Shown here in pieces: positions 1 through 6,566 of a DNA stretch of 10,866 bases. The position numbers and the translations under genes were made by a program. The stretch's first letter is position 1. Every line of letters starts with the position of its first letter. Source of the stretch: Oscillospiraceae bacterium (GTDB lineage: Bacteria; Bacillota; Clostridia; Oscillospirales; Oscillospiraceae); assembly GCA_031266955.1 (NCBI GenBank), contig JAISAA010000264.1:1-10866 (forward strand), read 5' to 3'. Under the pieces are notes generated by a model. It had not been told where the DNA came from. It did no database searches and saw only the letters and a program-made list of their open reading frames with translations.

Positions 1-212
1 CGCCCACCCGTGGGGGCGCCCCCCGCGGCCCCCGCCCGCCGTTTGCGTTATTGCGTGTTAGGCCGGGGCCGCAGGGTGCTGCCCCCCTAGGGGACGACGG
101 TAGGCGGGGCGGGAACGCCGGACGCGGTGTCGAAAATTCCCGAAAAAAATTTTCCGGGACCTAAAACATTTCCCTGTCCCAAATCGTCTTACAGGTGAAG
201 GCAGGTGATCCG
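1..212. other. GC-rich upstream region of the sigma factor gene
   Basis: No gene is supported here. The first 130 bases are extremely GC-rich with runs of C and G. They include a 10-bp palindrome, CCCCTAGGGG, near position 86. Between about 131 and 180 the composition becomes AT-rich and holds small inverted repeats: TCCCG at 138-142 against CGGGA at 155-159, and GGGAC at 156-160 against GTCCC at 176-180. These could be a regulatory site for the downstream sigma gene. I could not place a convincing sigma-A or ECF-type -35/-10 pair. No tRNA or known RNA family was recognised. Confidence 0.4.
203..208 (+). promoter_or_regulatory. Ribosome binding site that sets the sigma factor start
   Basis: AGGTGA lies 4 nt before the GTG at 213. 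The longer reading frame would begin at the GTG at 195, which has no comparable purine-rich sequence in front of it. The site therefore favours 213, although the spacing is short. Confidence 0.5.
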
Positions 213-677
213 GTGACCGTCACAGAGCTGTACGAGGAGCACAAAACAGAGCTGGTACAACGGCTCACGGCGTACTCGCGCGACTTTCACAGCGCGGAGG
301 ACGCCGTGCAGCAAGCGTATCTGAAGGCGCTGACGACCGGCGTCACGGACGGGCTTTCCGAGCGCTCGGCGGCGGCGTGGCTCTATACGACCGCGCGAAA
401 CGCGCTGACGGACGAAATGCGCAGGCGGACGCGCCTGACGCTGCTCGACTCCGACGCCGAGACCTCCGTCACGGAGCCGAACGCGGACGATATGCTCCTG
501 CTGCGCGCGCTGCTCGAGAAGCTTACGCCGGAGCAGCGCGAGGTCGTGTCCCTGCGGTATCTGACAGGGCTTACATCGGCGGAGATCGGCGCGATGACGT
601 CTCTCCCGCCCGCGACCGTGCGCACGCGGCTGAAAGCCGCGATGAAAAGGCTCCGCGGCGGGCTGGATATGCCCTGA
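213..677 (+). CDS. ECF-type RNA polymerase sigma-70 family factor
   Basis: A 154-residue sigma factor of the extracytoplasmic-function type, which would direct RNA polymerase to a small regulon. Sigma region 2 covers about residues 1-74. Its recognisable parts are the AEDAVQQAYLKAL helix (28-40), corresponding to the core-binding segment, and the WLYTTARNALTDEMRRRTR segment (56-74), corresponding to region 2.3/2.4. A short acidic linker follows. Region 4 covers about 95-150 and includes LTPEQREVVSLRYLTGLTSAEIG and the recognition-helix segment PPATVRTRLKAAMKRL. The length is typical for a two-domain ECF factor. The GTG at 213 is preferred over the GTG at 195 because of the SD. The gene is followed after 33 nt by an unknown gene on the same strand, probably its operon partner. 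No membrane-bound or zinc-binding anti-sigma gene is visible nearby. The family is clear, but the target promoter and inducing signal cannot be read from the sequence. Confidence 0.88.
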   Translation: MTVTELYEEHKTELVQRLTAYSRDFHSAEDAVQQAYLKALTTGVTDGLSERSAAAWLYTTARNALTDEMRRRTRLTLLDSDAETSVTEPNADDMLLLRALLEKLTPEQREVVSLRYLTGLTSAEIGAMTSLPPATVRTRLKAAMKRLRGGLDMP

Positions 678-710
678 TTTCATTACTATATTTATTTAGG
701 AGGCATTACA

Positions 711-1910
711 ATGGCAAACTTAGCAATACATTCGGCCAACGCGGTTATTTTAAGGTACGACGCCGACTTTTTCGGCGCGTTTGAAAAGATATCCTTAAAC
801 ACCGCCGGCGCGCTGATCTCCGCCGCGGCGTACAGAGAGCTGTCCAAGCACGGCTTTACGGTGAATTCCGCCGGTTTTAACGTCATTGACGTTCAGGGTG
901 AGCCGATTGACGTCGGAGATACGCTTCTCGACGGCAGCAATGACTACAGCGGTAAATATCTCGTCGGCAATTTCATTCACATCACGACGGCGGACCCCGC
1001 CGCCCTGCGCGGCATAACCGGTTTGCACGCCAATACGATCCTGTGCCCCGAAAGCTTCCGCTTTCCCTCCGGCGTCAGGATCGACGGGAGGATCCAAGCC
1101 TATCCCGACGGCGCTGAGGTGCTTATGAATTTTCCCAAACTGACAGAACATTTCGTCGAGGCGCGCGCCGAAAACGCGTTTATATGGACGCTCTACTCCG
1201 TCAACGCCTTAAACTCCGCCGCCGTCGCCGCGCTCGCCGCCAAAAACATATCCGTCCGCTGCGGCAGCATTATCATCAATGAATCCGACAACAAAAAATA
1301 CGGAGAGCATTTTCTCACCGACAGCCGCGAGATCGTCCCCGACGGCTTTCAGTATATTGAGGGAGATTTAACATTTACAGAGCTGGGCTCCAGACTTTTG
1401 GGCGACAAGCTCTATATAACGGGAGAGCTGACCGTCGCGAAAAACGCCGTCGCCGCGTTTGGGCGGCTTGCCTGCGTGTACGTCGGAGGTCAGGCATATA
1501 TCCCCGAAGCGGCGATTGAAACGTGGAAAAAAATCGGCACGGCAAAAGGCGGCGTAATTCTATACTACGGCAGCCTGTGGCGGATAACCGGCAAAGAGAG
1601 CATCTCCCGCGAACAGCTTCTATCAGCCGCCGAGCTCGGCGAGCGGTACACGCTGATAATCAACGGAAAGGTAGAATTCGCCGCCGACGTGACCGGCGAT
1701 GATTTAGCGTGTTTTGACGAAATATATTACGCCGGAAAGGTCTCAATCCCCGCCGCGGCGTCGTCGGCATTACGCGCCAAAGTTATGGAAGGCGTCGGAA
1801 CAGTCACGAGTCTCTCTCTCTCCGACTCCGAGGCGCAGGAAACGCTCGAACCTGTTGCCGCCAACAGCAATACGCAAACTATAAATACGGCAAGCTTTAT
1901 CAAGATTTAG
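711..1910 (+). CDS. Conserved-looking hypothetical protein, soluble and beta-rich
   Basis: A 399-residue protein that I do not recognise. The start is firm: AGGAGG at 698-703 lies 7 nt before the ATG. I see no signal peptide, membrane span, cysteine cluster or zinc motif. Much of the chain alternates short hydrophobic strands with Gly/Asn/Asp turns, for example YIEGDLTF, KLYITGELTVAKNAV, CVYVGGQAYIPEAA, TLIINGKVEFAADV and EIYYAGKVSIPAAA. The turns recur at roughly 20-30 residue intervals in the second half, suggesting a beta-solenoid or other repeated beta architecture. The C-terminal 30 residues are rich in Ser, Thr, Glu and Asn and look disordered. The 33-nt gap after the sigma gene holds no clear promoter or terminator, so the two are probably co-transcribed. 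A role as sigma regulator, scaffold or target is only inference. Confidence 0.8.
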   Translation: MANLAIHSANAVILRYDADFFGAFEKISLNTAGALISAAAYRELSKHGFTVNSAGFNVIDVQGEPIDVGDTLLDGSNDYSGKYLVGNFIHITTADPAALRGITGLHANTILCPESFRFPSGVRIDGRIQAYPDGAEVLMNFPKLTEHFVEARAENAFIWTLYSVNALNSAAVAALAAKNISVRCGSIIINESDNKKYGEHFLTDSREIVPDGFQYIEGDLTFTELGSRLLGDKLYITGELTVAKNAVAAFGRLACVYVGGQAYIPEAAIETWKKIGTAKGGVILYYGSLWRITGKESISREQLLSAAELGERYTLIINGKVEFAADVTGDDLACFDEIYYAGKVSIPAAASSALRAKVMEGVGTVTSLSLSDSEAQETLEPVAANSNTQTINTASFIKI

Positions 1911-1915
1911 CGGGG

Positions 1916-1989
1916 CGGGCGCTCCGCCCGTTCCCGGATAAAATGAATACCGAAGCGACGATGGCGCCGCCCCCGCAGGGTGCGGCGCC
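1916..1989. repeat. Two GC-rich inverted repeats after the 399-aa gene
   Basis: CGGGCG (1916-1921) and CGCCCG (1925-1930) form a 6-bp stem with a 3-nt loop directly after the stop codon. GGCGCCGC (1963-1970) and GCGGCGCC (1982-1989) form a perfect 8-bp stem with an 11-nt loop. Neither is followed by a T run, so neither looks like a classical intrinsic terminator. They may stabilise the mRNA 3' end upstream of the true terminator at 2006-2034. Confidence 0.5.
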
Positions 1990-2005
1990 GCACGTTCGAG
2001 CGGCG

Positions 2006-2034
2006 AAAAAAACCGCCTGTTAAGGCGGTTTTTT
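2006..2034. terminator. Bidirectional Rho-independent terminator
   Basis: ACCGCC, loop TGTTAA, then GGCGGT, flanked by A tracts on the left and T tracts on the right. The stem is therefore followed by a U run in both directions. It lies between convergent units and can end both the plus-strand sigma/399-aa transcript and the minus-strand cassette at 2061-2881. Confidence 0.92.
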
Positions 2035-2060
2035 CACTATTTAATTCGTGCGCAGCGGCC

Positions 2061-2303
2061 TCAGCTTGCCGCGACCTTTCGCGCCGCTTGCGGCGCTCTC
2101 CGCTGCCGCTCCGCCCACCGGCGTTCCAATTCGGCGAGCGTTGCGGCGGCTATTTCGCAAACCTCGCGCGAATACGCCGTTTCTTCCTGCGCCTCGACGC
2201 TAAGCCATTCAACAACCTCGTCATACGGCGTGCCATCAAACACGAGACCGGTTTGATCGGGGTACCGCACGTGACCTAATACCTCTTCCCATATCGTTAC
2301 CAT
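2061..2303 (-). CDS. Small 80-residue protein coupled to the JAMM-like gene
   Basis: An unrecognised 80-residue protein. The ATG at 2303 follows the upstream gene's TAG by 2 nt, and its SD (AAAGGAG) lies within the last codons of that gene, so translation is probably coupled. The frame stays open further upstream, but that part overlaps the neighbouring gene and lacks its own start signals. The N-terminal half is acidic and aromatic (TIWEEVLGHV, PYDEVVEWL). The second half is predicted helical (EIAAATLAELERRWAERQRR) and ends in a basic, Ala-rich tail. No signal peptide or membrane span is seen. It could be an immunity protein, antitoxin or accessory protein for its partner, but that rests on gene arrangement only. 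The bidirectional terminator follows closely. Confidence 0.65.
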   Translation of the reverse strand: MVTIWEEVLGHVRYPDQTGLVFDGTPYDEVVEWLSVEAQEETAYSREVCEIAAATLAELERRWAERQRRAPQAARKVAAS

Positions 2304-2305
2304 TG

Positions 2306-2830
2306 CTACAAATCTCCTTTCGTGTAAAGATATCCGAATTCTCCGGCATTTTCGGAGAGCCACTTATCCATCTCATCTCCCATTATGTCAAACAATCGCT
2401 TTTGATATTCCTCGCCGGCAAGCCAAATGCCGGTTTCCGCTGTTTCTTGCAATATAATATCTCTTGCGCGCAGATGTGAACCAACTTTTTCTTCGGTCAT
2501 CACGTTTGCGATAGACCGGTTGATTTCCTCTGAATTTTCCCTCAAACTGAAAAATGTTCCTTGCGGCGTACTCACCCGAACCTCTTTTGCTTCACTTCCG
2601 ATAAATGAGTGTATGTCTTCGAGCGTGAAAGTCCGACCGCCGGGGTGGTTGTGCGTGAACACGTTACCCTTGAACAGCGCTGAATCTGCTACCGGGGTAT
2701 CGACCTGATGATCTGTACCGCCATACTCCCGCAGCACAGTTCCGTCCGACGATAGCAACGTGCCGACCTCGTAATCAAGCCCTCGTTTGGCTTTCTCTAT
2801 TGCCTGTAACGATTCGTTCAGCCCACTCAA
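2306..2830 (-). CDS. Stand-alone JAMM/JAB-like domain protein, phage head protein-like
   Basis: A 174-residue protein with a metallopeptidase-like core. A glutamate at residue 21 (DYEVGTLLSSDG) is followed by the HNHPGG motif (H60, H62) and then T69-L-E-D72. This resembles the JAMM/MPN arrangement of Glu, His-x-His, Ser/Thr and Asp, but with 6 rather than 7 residues between the second His and the Ser/Thr. From memory, the stretch around HNHPGG, followed by an ED-I and a KEVRVSTPQGTFFSL strand, resembles the C-terminal region of some clostridial phage minor head (SPP1 gp7-like) proteins. The large head-protein N-terminal domain is absent. The C-terminal half (about 95-174) is helical and acidic. 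The frame extends to a TTG at 2881, but that codon is the -35 box of the promoter. The TTG at 2830, 10 nt after GGAGG, is the better start. Base composition is clearly less GC-rich than the neighbouring genes, consistent with horizontal origin. Catalytic activity is unproven. Confidence 0.7.
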   Translation of the reverse strand: MSGLNESLQAIEKAKRGLDYEVGTLLSSDGTVLREYGGTDHQVDTPVADSALFKGNVFTHNHPGGRTFTLEDIHSFIGSEAKEVRVSTPQGTFFSLRENSEEINRSIANVMTEEKVGSHLRARDIILQETAETGIWLAGEEYQKRLFDIMGDEMDKWLSENAGEFGYLYTKGDL

Positions 2831-2840
2831 TTCGGCACCG

Positions 2841-2845
2841 CCTCC
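2841..2845 (-). promoter_or_regulatory. Ribosome binding site of the JAMM-like gene
   Basis: GGAGG sits between the promoter -10 box and the in-frame TTG at 2830, at a spacing of 10 nt. It supports starting the protein at 2830 rather than at the TTG at 2881, which lies upstream of the predicted transcription start. Confidence 0.6.
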
Positions 2846-2852
2846 GCTATTT

Positions 2853-2881
2853 ATCATACCACAGCTTTCATTGAACGTCAA
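2853..2881 (-). promoter_or_regulatory. Near-consensus sigma-A promoter of the JAMM-like cassette
   Basis: Reading the minus strand, TTGACG (2881-2876) is followed by exactly 17 nt and then TATGAT (2858-2853). Each box matches the vegetative consensus at 5 of 6 positions with ideal spacing. An AT-rich stretch lies just upstream. The promoter begins 49 bp after the eno stop codon, so the cassette can be transcribed independently of the glycolytic operon. No clear terminator separates it from eno, so read-through is also possible. Confidence 0.8.
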
Positions 2882-2930
2882 TCATAATTTACCGCCATCG
2901 CACAAGCGCGTTCCCAGCGGCGAGGTGCGC

Positions 2931-4193
2931 TTAAAACGCCGCTCTGCCGGGATAATACGCAGCTTCGCCGAGCTGTTCCTCAATTCTCATAAGTTGGTTG
3001 TATTTTGCGACGCGGTCGGTGCGGCTCGGCGCACCGGTCTTTATCTGCCCGGCGGCGACGGCGACGGCGATGTCGGCTATCGACGTGTCCTCCGTCTCTC
3101 CGGAGCGGTGCGAGACGACGGCGGTAAAGCCCGCGCGGTGCGCCGTGCTTATGACGTCGAGCGTTTCCGTCAGCGTTCCGATTTGATTCGGCTTTATGAG
3201 TATCGAGTTTGCCGAGCCGAGCGCTATGCCCTTTTTCAGCCGGCTTGTGTTCGTGACGAAAATATCGTCGCCGACGAGTTGGAGCTTTGCGCCGAGCGCG
3301 TCGGTCAGCAGCTTCCAGCCGTCCCAATCGTCCTCCGCCATACCGTCCTCAATGGAGATTATCGGATAACGGGCGGCGAAATCCGCCCACATTGACACCA
3401 TATCGGCGCGGGTCTTCACCTCGCCGCGCTTGGGCAGCCGGTAAAGCCCGTCCTTTTCGTCAAACCAATCGGAAACGGCGGGGTCCAGCGCGATCAAAAA
3501 GTCCTCGCCGGGGATGTAGCCGGCTTTTTCTATCGCGTTCGTAAGCGCGCGCAGCGCGTCCTCGTCGCTGTCGAGGTCCGGCGCGTAGCCGCCCTCGTCG
3601 CCGACGCCGCAGGGCGGGACTATCGTTTTCAGCGTGTGAAAAACCTCGGACGACATCCGCAGCGCTTCGCGGAAGCTTTGTGCCGATACGGGCATTATCA
3701 TAAATTCCTGAATATCGACGCTGTTGTCGGCGTGCGCCCCGCCGTTGAGCACGTTTAGCATCGGCACGGGGAGCGTGTTGGCGCCCGCGCCGCCCAAGTA
3801 TCTGTACAAGGGCAGCCGTAGCGATTCTGCCGCCGCGCGCGCCGCCGCCAGCGATACCGATAGGCTCGCGTTCGCGCCGAGCTTTGATTTATTCTCCGTG
3901 CCGTCGAGCGCGATGAGCGCCGCGTCGAGTCCGCGCTGGTCAAGCGCGTTTTTTCCGATAAGCGCCGGCGCCGTCAGCTTGTTCACATTGCCTACGGCGT
4001 TCAGAACGCCCTTGCCCAGATAGCGGGATTTATCGCCGTCGCGCAGCTCCGCCGCCTCGAATTTCCCGGTGGATTTACCGGACGGGACTATCGCCCGCCC
4101 GAGAGTCCCGTCCGAGAGCGTTATTTCGGTCTCCACCGTGGGATTTCCGCGCGAATCAAGTACCTCACGCGCGTGTACATTTACGATTTCCAA
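2931..4193 (-). CDS. eno: Enolase (phosphopyruvate hydratase)
   Basis: Converts 2-phosphoglycerate to phosphoenolpyruvate in the cytoplasm; last gene of the glycolytic operon. About 420 residues, slightly shorter than the usual 430. The opening REVLDSRGNPTVE is intact. Putative magnesium ligands are D237 (ALDP), E282 (SIEDG) and D309 (VGDDIF). Catalytic E163 (IQEFMIMP), E200 (GDEGG) and K334 (LIKPNQIGT) are present, as are SHRSGETED and GQIKTGAPSRTDR. Oddities: the usual SGAST loop reads SGKST (38-42), and the segment before GDEGG is about four residues shorter than in Bacillus subtilis enolase as I recall it. The start is uncertain. The TTG at 4193 gives the usual N-terminal length, but its only strong SD (TAAGGAG, 4221-4227) is 27 nt upstream. 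That SD is better spaced (9 nt) to an in-frame ATT at 4211. Confidence 0.96.
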   Translation of the reverse strand: MEIVNVHAREVLDSRGNPTVETEITLSDGTLGRAIVPSGKSTGKFEAAELRDGDKSRYLGKGVLNAVGNVNKLTAPALIGKNALDQRGLDAALIALDGTENKSKLGANASLSVSLAAARAAAESLRLPLYRYLGGAGANTLPVPMLNVLNGGAHADNSVDIQEFMIMPVSAQSFREALRMSSEVFHTLKTIVPPCGVGDEGGYAPDLDSDEDALRALTNAIEKAGYIPGEDFLIALDPAVSDWFDEKDGLYRLPKRGEVKTRADMVSMWADFAARYPIISIEDGMAEDDWDGWKLLTDALGAKLQLVGDDIFVTNTSRLKKGIALGSANSILIKPNQIGTLTETLDVISTAHRAGFTAVVSHRSGETEDTSIADIAVAVAAGQIKTGAPSRTDRVAKYNQLMRIEEQLGEAAYYPGRAAF

Positions 4194-4220
4194 AAAAATA
4201 TTTGTATTAATGTCGGTCAG

Positions 4221-4227
4221 CTCCTTA
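4221..4227 (-). promoter_or_regulatory. Strong SD far upstream of the eno start
   Basis: TAAGGAG on the minus strand is the only good SD between gpmI and eno. It ends 9 nt before an in-frame ATT (4211-4209) and 27 nt before the TTG at 4193. Either eno uses a rare ATT start, adding six residues, or initiation at the TTG works with unusual spacing. No in-frame stop lies between the two. Confidence 0.5.
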
Positions 4228-4238
4228 AAAATTGCAAT

Positions 4239-4260
4239 AATATTTCAAAATCGAAATATT
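4239..4260. repeat. AT-rich inverted repeat between gpmI and eno
   Basis: AATATTTC (4239-4246) and GAAATATT (4253-4260) form a perfect 8-bp inverted repeat with a 6-nt loop in the 75-nt gap between gpmI and eno. On the minus strand it lies just upstream of an ATTTTTA stretch and the eno SD. The stem is too AT-rich for a strong terminator. It could be an operator, an mRNA processing site or a weak attenuator. Confidence 0.45.
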
Positions 4261-4268
4261 TTACATAA

Positions 4269-5786
4269 TTACAACGGCGCGATCAGAGATTCGCCCGTCA
4301 TTTCGGCAGGCTTTTCCACGCCGATTATTTGCAGCATTGTCGGGGCGATGTCCGCGAGCCTGCCGCCGGGGCGCAGACGCGCGTCCGCGCCTATCAGAAT
4401 AAACGGGACGGGATTCGTCGTGTGCGCCGTGAACGGCGTCACGCCGTCGTCAGAGAGCATCTTGTCCGCGTTGCCGTGATCCGCCGTGACGATCGCGACG
4501 CCGCCGAGCTCGCGCACGGCCTCAAGCGTTATGCCGACGCATTCGTCCACGACCTCGGCGGCCTTGACGGCGGCCTCGATAACGCCTGTGTGCCCTACCA
4601 TATCGCAGTTGGCGTAGTTGATTATGACGACGTCGTATTTGCCGGAGCGGATGCGGCGCGCCGTCTCCGCCGCTATCTCATACGCGCTCATTTCCGGCTT
4701 TAAGTCAAACGTCGCGACATCGGGCGTCGGGATCAAAACGCGGTCCTCGCCGGGAAATACGGTTTCCTCGCCGCCGTTGAAGAAGAATGTGACGTGCGCG
4801 TACTTTGTCGTCTCCGCGATGCGAAGCTGCGTCATACCGAGGGACGACACGAGCTCGCCGAAAATGCCGGACAGGGCTTTTGGCGGGAACGCCGTCAGGA
4901 CATTCGGAACGGCTTCGTATTCCTTCGTGCAGACGTAGGTCAGCGGGAAAAAGCCCTTTTCGCGCTTAAAGCAGGTAAAACCCGGGTCTGTGAACGCGCG
5001 CGTCAGCTCGCGCATCCTTTCGGGACGGAAATTGAAGCAAATCACGGAGTCGTTTTCCGTGATCTCAGCGCCACGGGCCGTGACGACGGGCGGCATAAAC
5101 TCGTCCGTGACGCCCTCGGCGTAAGATTTTTCGACGGCAGCAGCGGGCGACGGCTCAAATTCCCCTTTTCCGAGAACCATAGCGTTGTACGCGAGCTCGA
5201 CGCGCGGCCACTGCGAATCGCGGTCCATCGCGTAATACCGCCCCATTACCGTGGCTATGACGGCGACCGTCTCACGGCAGCGGGCCTCGGCCTCGCGTAT
5301 GAATCCGAGTCCCGAGCGCGGGGGTGTGTCGCGCCCGTCGAGAAAGCAGTGCAGATATACGCGTTTGAGTCCCCGCCGCCGCGCAAGCTCCAAAAGCGCC
5401 CATGCGTGCGTGTTGTGGCTGTGCACGCCGCCGTCTGACATCAGCCCGAGCATATGCAGCGCGGAGCCGTGTTCCACGCAATTGTCCATCGCCTTTATAT
5501 ACGCCGGATTTTCAAAAAAATCGCCGTCCCGTATGCTTTTCGTGATGCGCGGCAGGTCCTGATACACGACGCGCCCCGCGCCTATGTTTGTATGCCCGAC
5601 CTCGCTGTTGCCGATTTGCCCGGGTGGCAGCCCGACGTCCTCCCCGGAGGCGGACAGCTGTGTGTGGGGATACGACGCGAAAAGCCCGTCGAGCACGGGC
5701 GTGTCGGCAAGGCTTATGGCGTTGGACGGCGAGGGCGGCGCGAGGCCGAAGCCGTCCATAATTATCAGTACCAGCGGGGCTTTCAT
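4269..5786 (-). CDS. gpmI: 2,3-bisphosphoglycerate-independent phosphoglycerate mutase
   Basis: Interconverts 3- and 2-phosphoglycerate through a phosphoserine intermediate, using two manganese ions and no 2,3-bisphosphoglycerate cofactor. The 505-residue length is normal. Recognisable elements, in order: IIMDGFG with metal ligand D11, IGNSEVGH with nucleophile S61, SDGGVHSH around 117-124, FLDGRDTPP, FNFRPERMR, INYANCDMVGHTG, the metal-binding TADHGNAD, and AHTTNPVP near the C-terminus. The ATG directly follows the tpiA stop (TGA then ATG). A GAGGAG SD lies inside the end of tpiA, so the two are translationally coupled. This is the third gene of pgk-tpiA-gpmI-eno. In Clostridia this manganese-dependent form is often tied to sporulation physiology through pH-sensitive activity, known from Bacillus rather than seen here. 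Confidence 0.97.
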   Translation of the reverse strand: MKAPLVLIIMDGFGLAPPSPSNAISLADTPVLDGLFASYPHTQLSASGEDVGLPPGQIGNSEVGHTNIGAGRVVYQDLPRITKSIRDGDFFENPAYIKAMDNCVEHGSALHMLGLMSDGGVHSHNTHAWALLELARRRGLKRVYLHCFLDGRDTPPRSGLGFIREAEARCRETVAVIATVMGRYYAMDRDSQWPRVELAYNAMVLGKGEFEPSPAAAVEKSYAEGVTDEFMPPVVTARGAEITENDSVICFNFRPERMRELTRAFTDPGFTCFKREKGFFPLTYVCTKEYEAVPNVLTAFPPKALSGIFGELVSSLGMTQLRIAETTKYAHVTFFFNGGEETVFPGEDRVLIPTPDVATFDLKPEMSAYEIAAETARRIRSGKYDVVIINYANCDMVGHTGVIEAAVKAAEVVDECVGITLEAVRELGGVAIVTADHGNADKMLSDDGVTPFTAHTTNPVPFILIGADARLRPGGRLADIAPTMLQIIGVEKPAEMTGESLIAPL

Positions 5787-6566
5787 TCAACTCTCCTCTG
5801 ATGCGGCGAGCTCCGCCGCGATTTTGATTATTTCGCAAAATTGGGGTGCGTCAAGCGAGGCCGAGCCGATAAGCCCGCCGTCTATATCGAGCTGCGCGAG
5901 AAGCTCGGCGGCGTTGGCCGAGTTCATCGAGCCGCCGTATAAAACCGGTAGCTCCGCGCTCACGGCTCCGAAACGCGCGCCTATCGCGCCGCGGACGGCT
6001 CGGCAAGCGTTCTGCGCGTCGATAGGCGACGCCGAAACGCCCGTGCCTATCGCCCAAACCGGTTCGTAGGCGGCGGCGACGAGAGAAATTTCCTCCGGCG
6101 AGAGCCCGTCGAGCGCGGCTGTTATCTGCGCGGAGATAACGCGAAGCGTCTCGCCCCCCGCGCGCTCGGACTCCGTTTCGCCGACGCAGATCATCGGGCG
6201 GAGCCCGGCGTCAAGCGCGCGCTTCACCTTGCGTTGCACGGCGCCGTCCGTTTCGCCGTGATATCTGCGGCGTTCGCTGTGCCCGATAAGCGCGTATCCC
6301 GCGCCGGCGGCGCGCAGCATTGCGGCGGACACCTCGCCCGTATACGCACCGGAATCGCGCTCGCTGACGTCCTGCGCGCCGACCTCGATTTTCATTTTAT
6401 TTTGACGCTCTATTACCTCGGGGTACCGCGCCATTTCCGAGATGTACGTGAACGGCGGGAAGATTACAATGCGCACGCCGTCCGGCGCGGCGGAAAGCTT
6501 CGACACGTAATCCTTGATTTCCGGAGCGTTAAGCTTCCAGTTGCCGGCTATGATAAGCTGTCTCAT
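5787..6566 (-). CDS. tpiA: Triosephosphate isomerase
   Basis: Interconverts dihydroxyacetone phosphate and glyceraldehyde 3-phosphate as a cytoplasmic TIM barrel. 259 residues, within the family range. Catalytic residues are in place: N9 and K11 in AGNWKLN, H96 in IGHSERR, and E168 in AYEPVWAIGTG, which also contains the flexible loop 6. The YGGSMNSAN phosphate-binding segment (210-218) is normal. The later phosphate loop reads IGSASL (233-238) where GGASL is commoner, and AGNWKLN replaces AGNWKMN; both are mild variations. The ATG overlaps the pgk stop by one base (TAATG), indicating coupled translation. The stop abuts the gpmI ATG. Confidence 0.97.
   Translation of the reverse strand: MRQLIIAGNWKLNAPEIKDYVSKLSAAPDGVRIVIFPPFTYISEMARYPEVIERQNKMKIEVGAQDVSERDSGAYTGEVSAAMLRAAGAGYALIGHSERRRYHGETDGAVQRKVKRALDAGLRPMICVGETESERAGGETLRVISAQITAALDGLSPEEISLVAAAYEPVWAIGTGVSASPIDAQNACRAVRGAIGARFGAVSAELPVLYGGSMNSANAAELLAQLDIDGGLIGSASLDAPQFCEIIKIAAELAASEES

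Noticed and set aside
1..194. A structured RNA (SRP, RNase P or tmRNA) in the GC-rich left edge
   Set aside because: No conserved core sequence of these RNAs was recognised; the region is simply GC-rich with short palindromes.
189..683. Minus-strand 164-residue frame opposite the sigma factor
   Set aside because: Arg-rich antisense product with no family resemblance; the plus strand has clear sigma regions 2 and 4.
4794..5438. Plus-strand 214-residue frame opposite gpmI
   Set aside because: Antisense shadow of gpmI with Arg/His-rich composition and no SD or recognisable domain.
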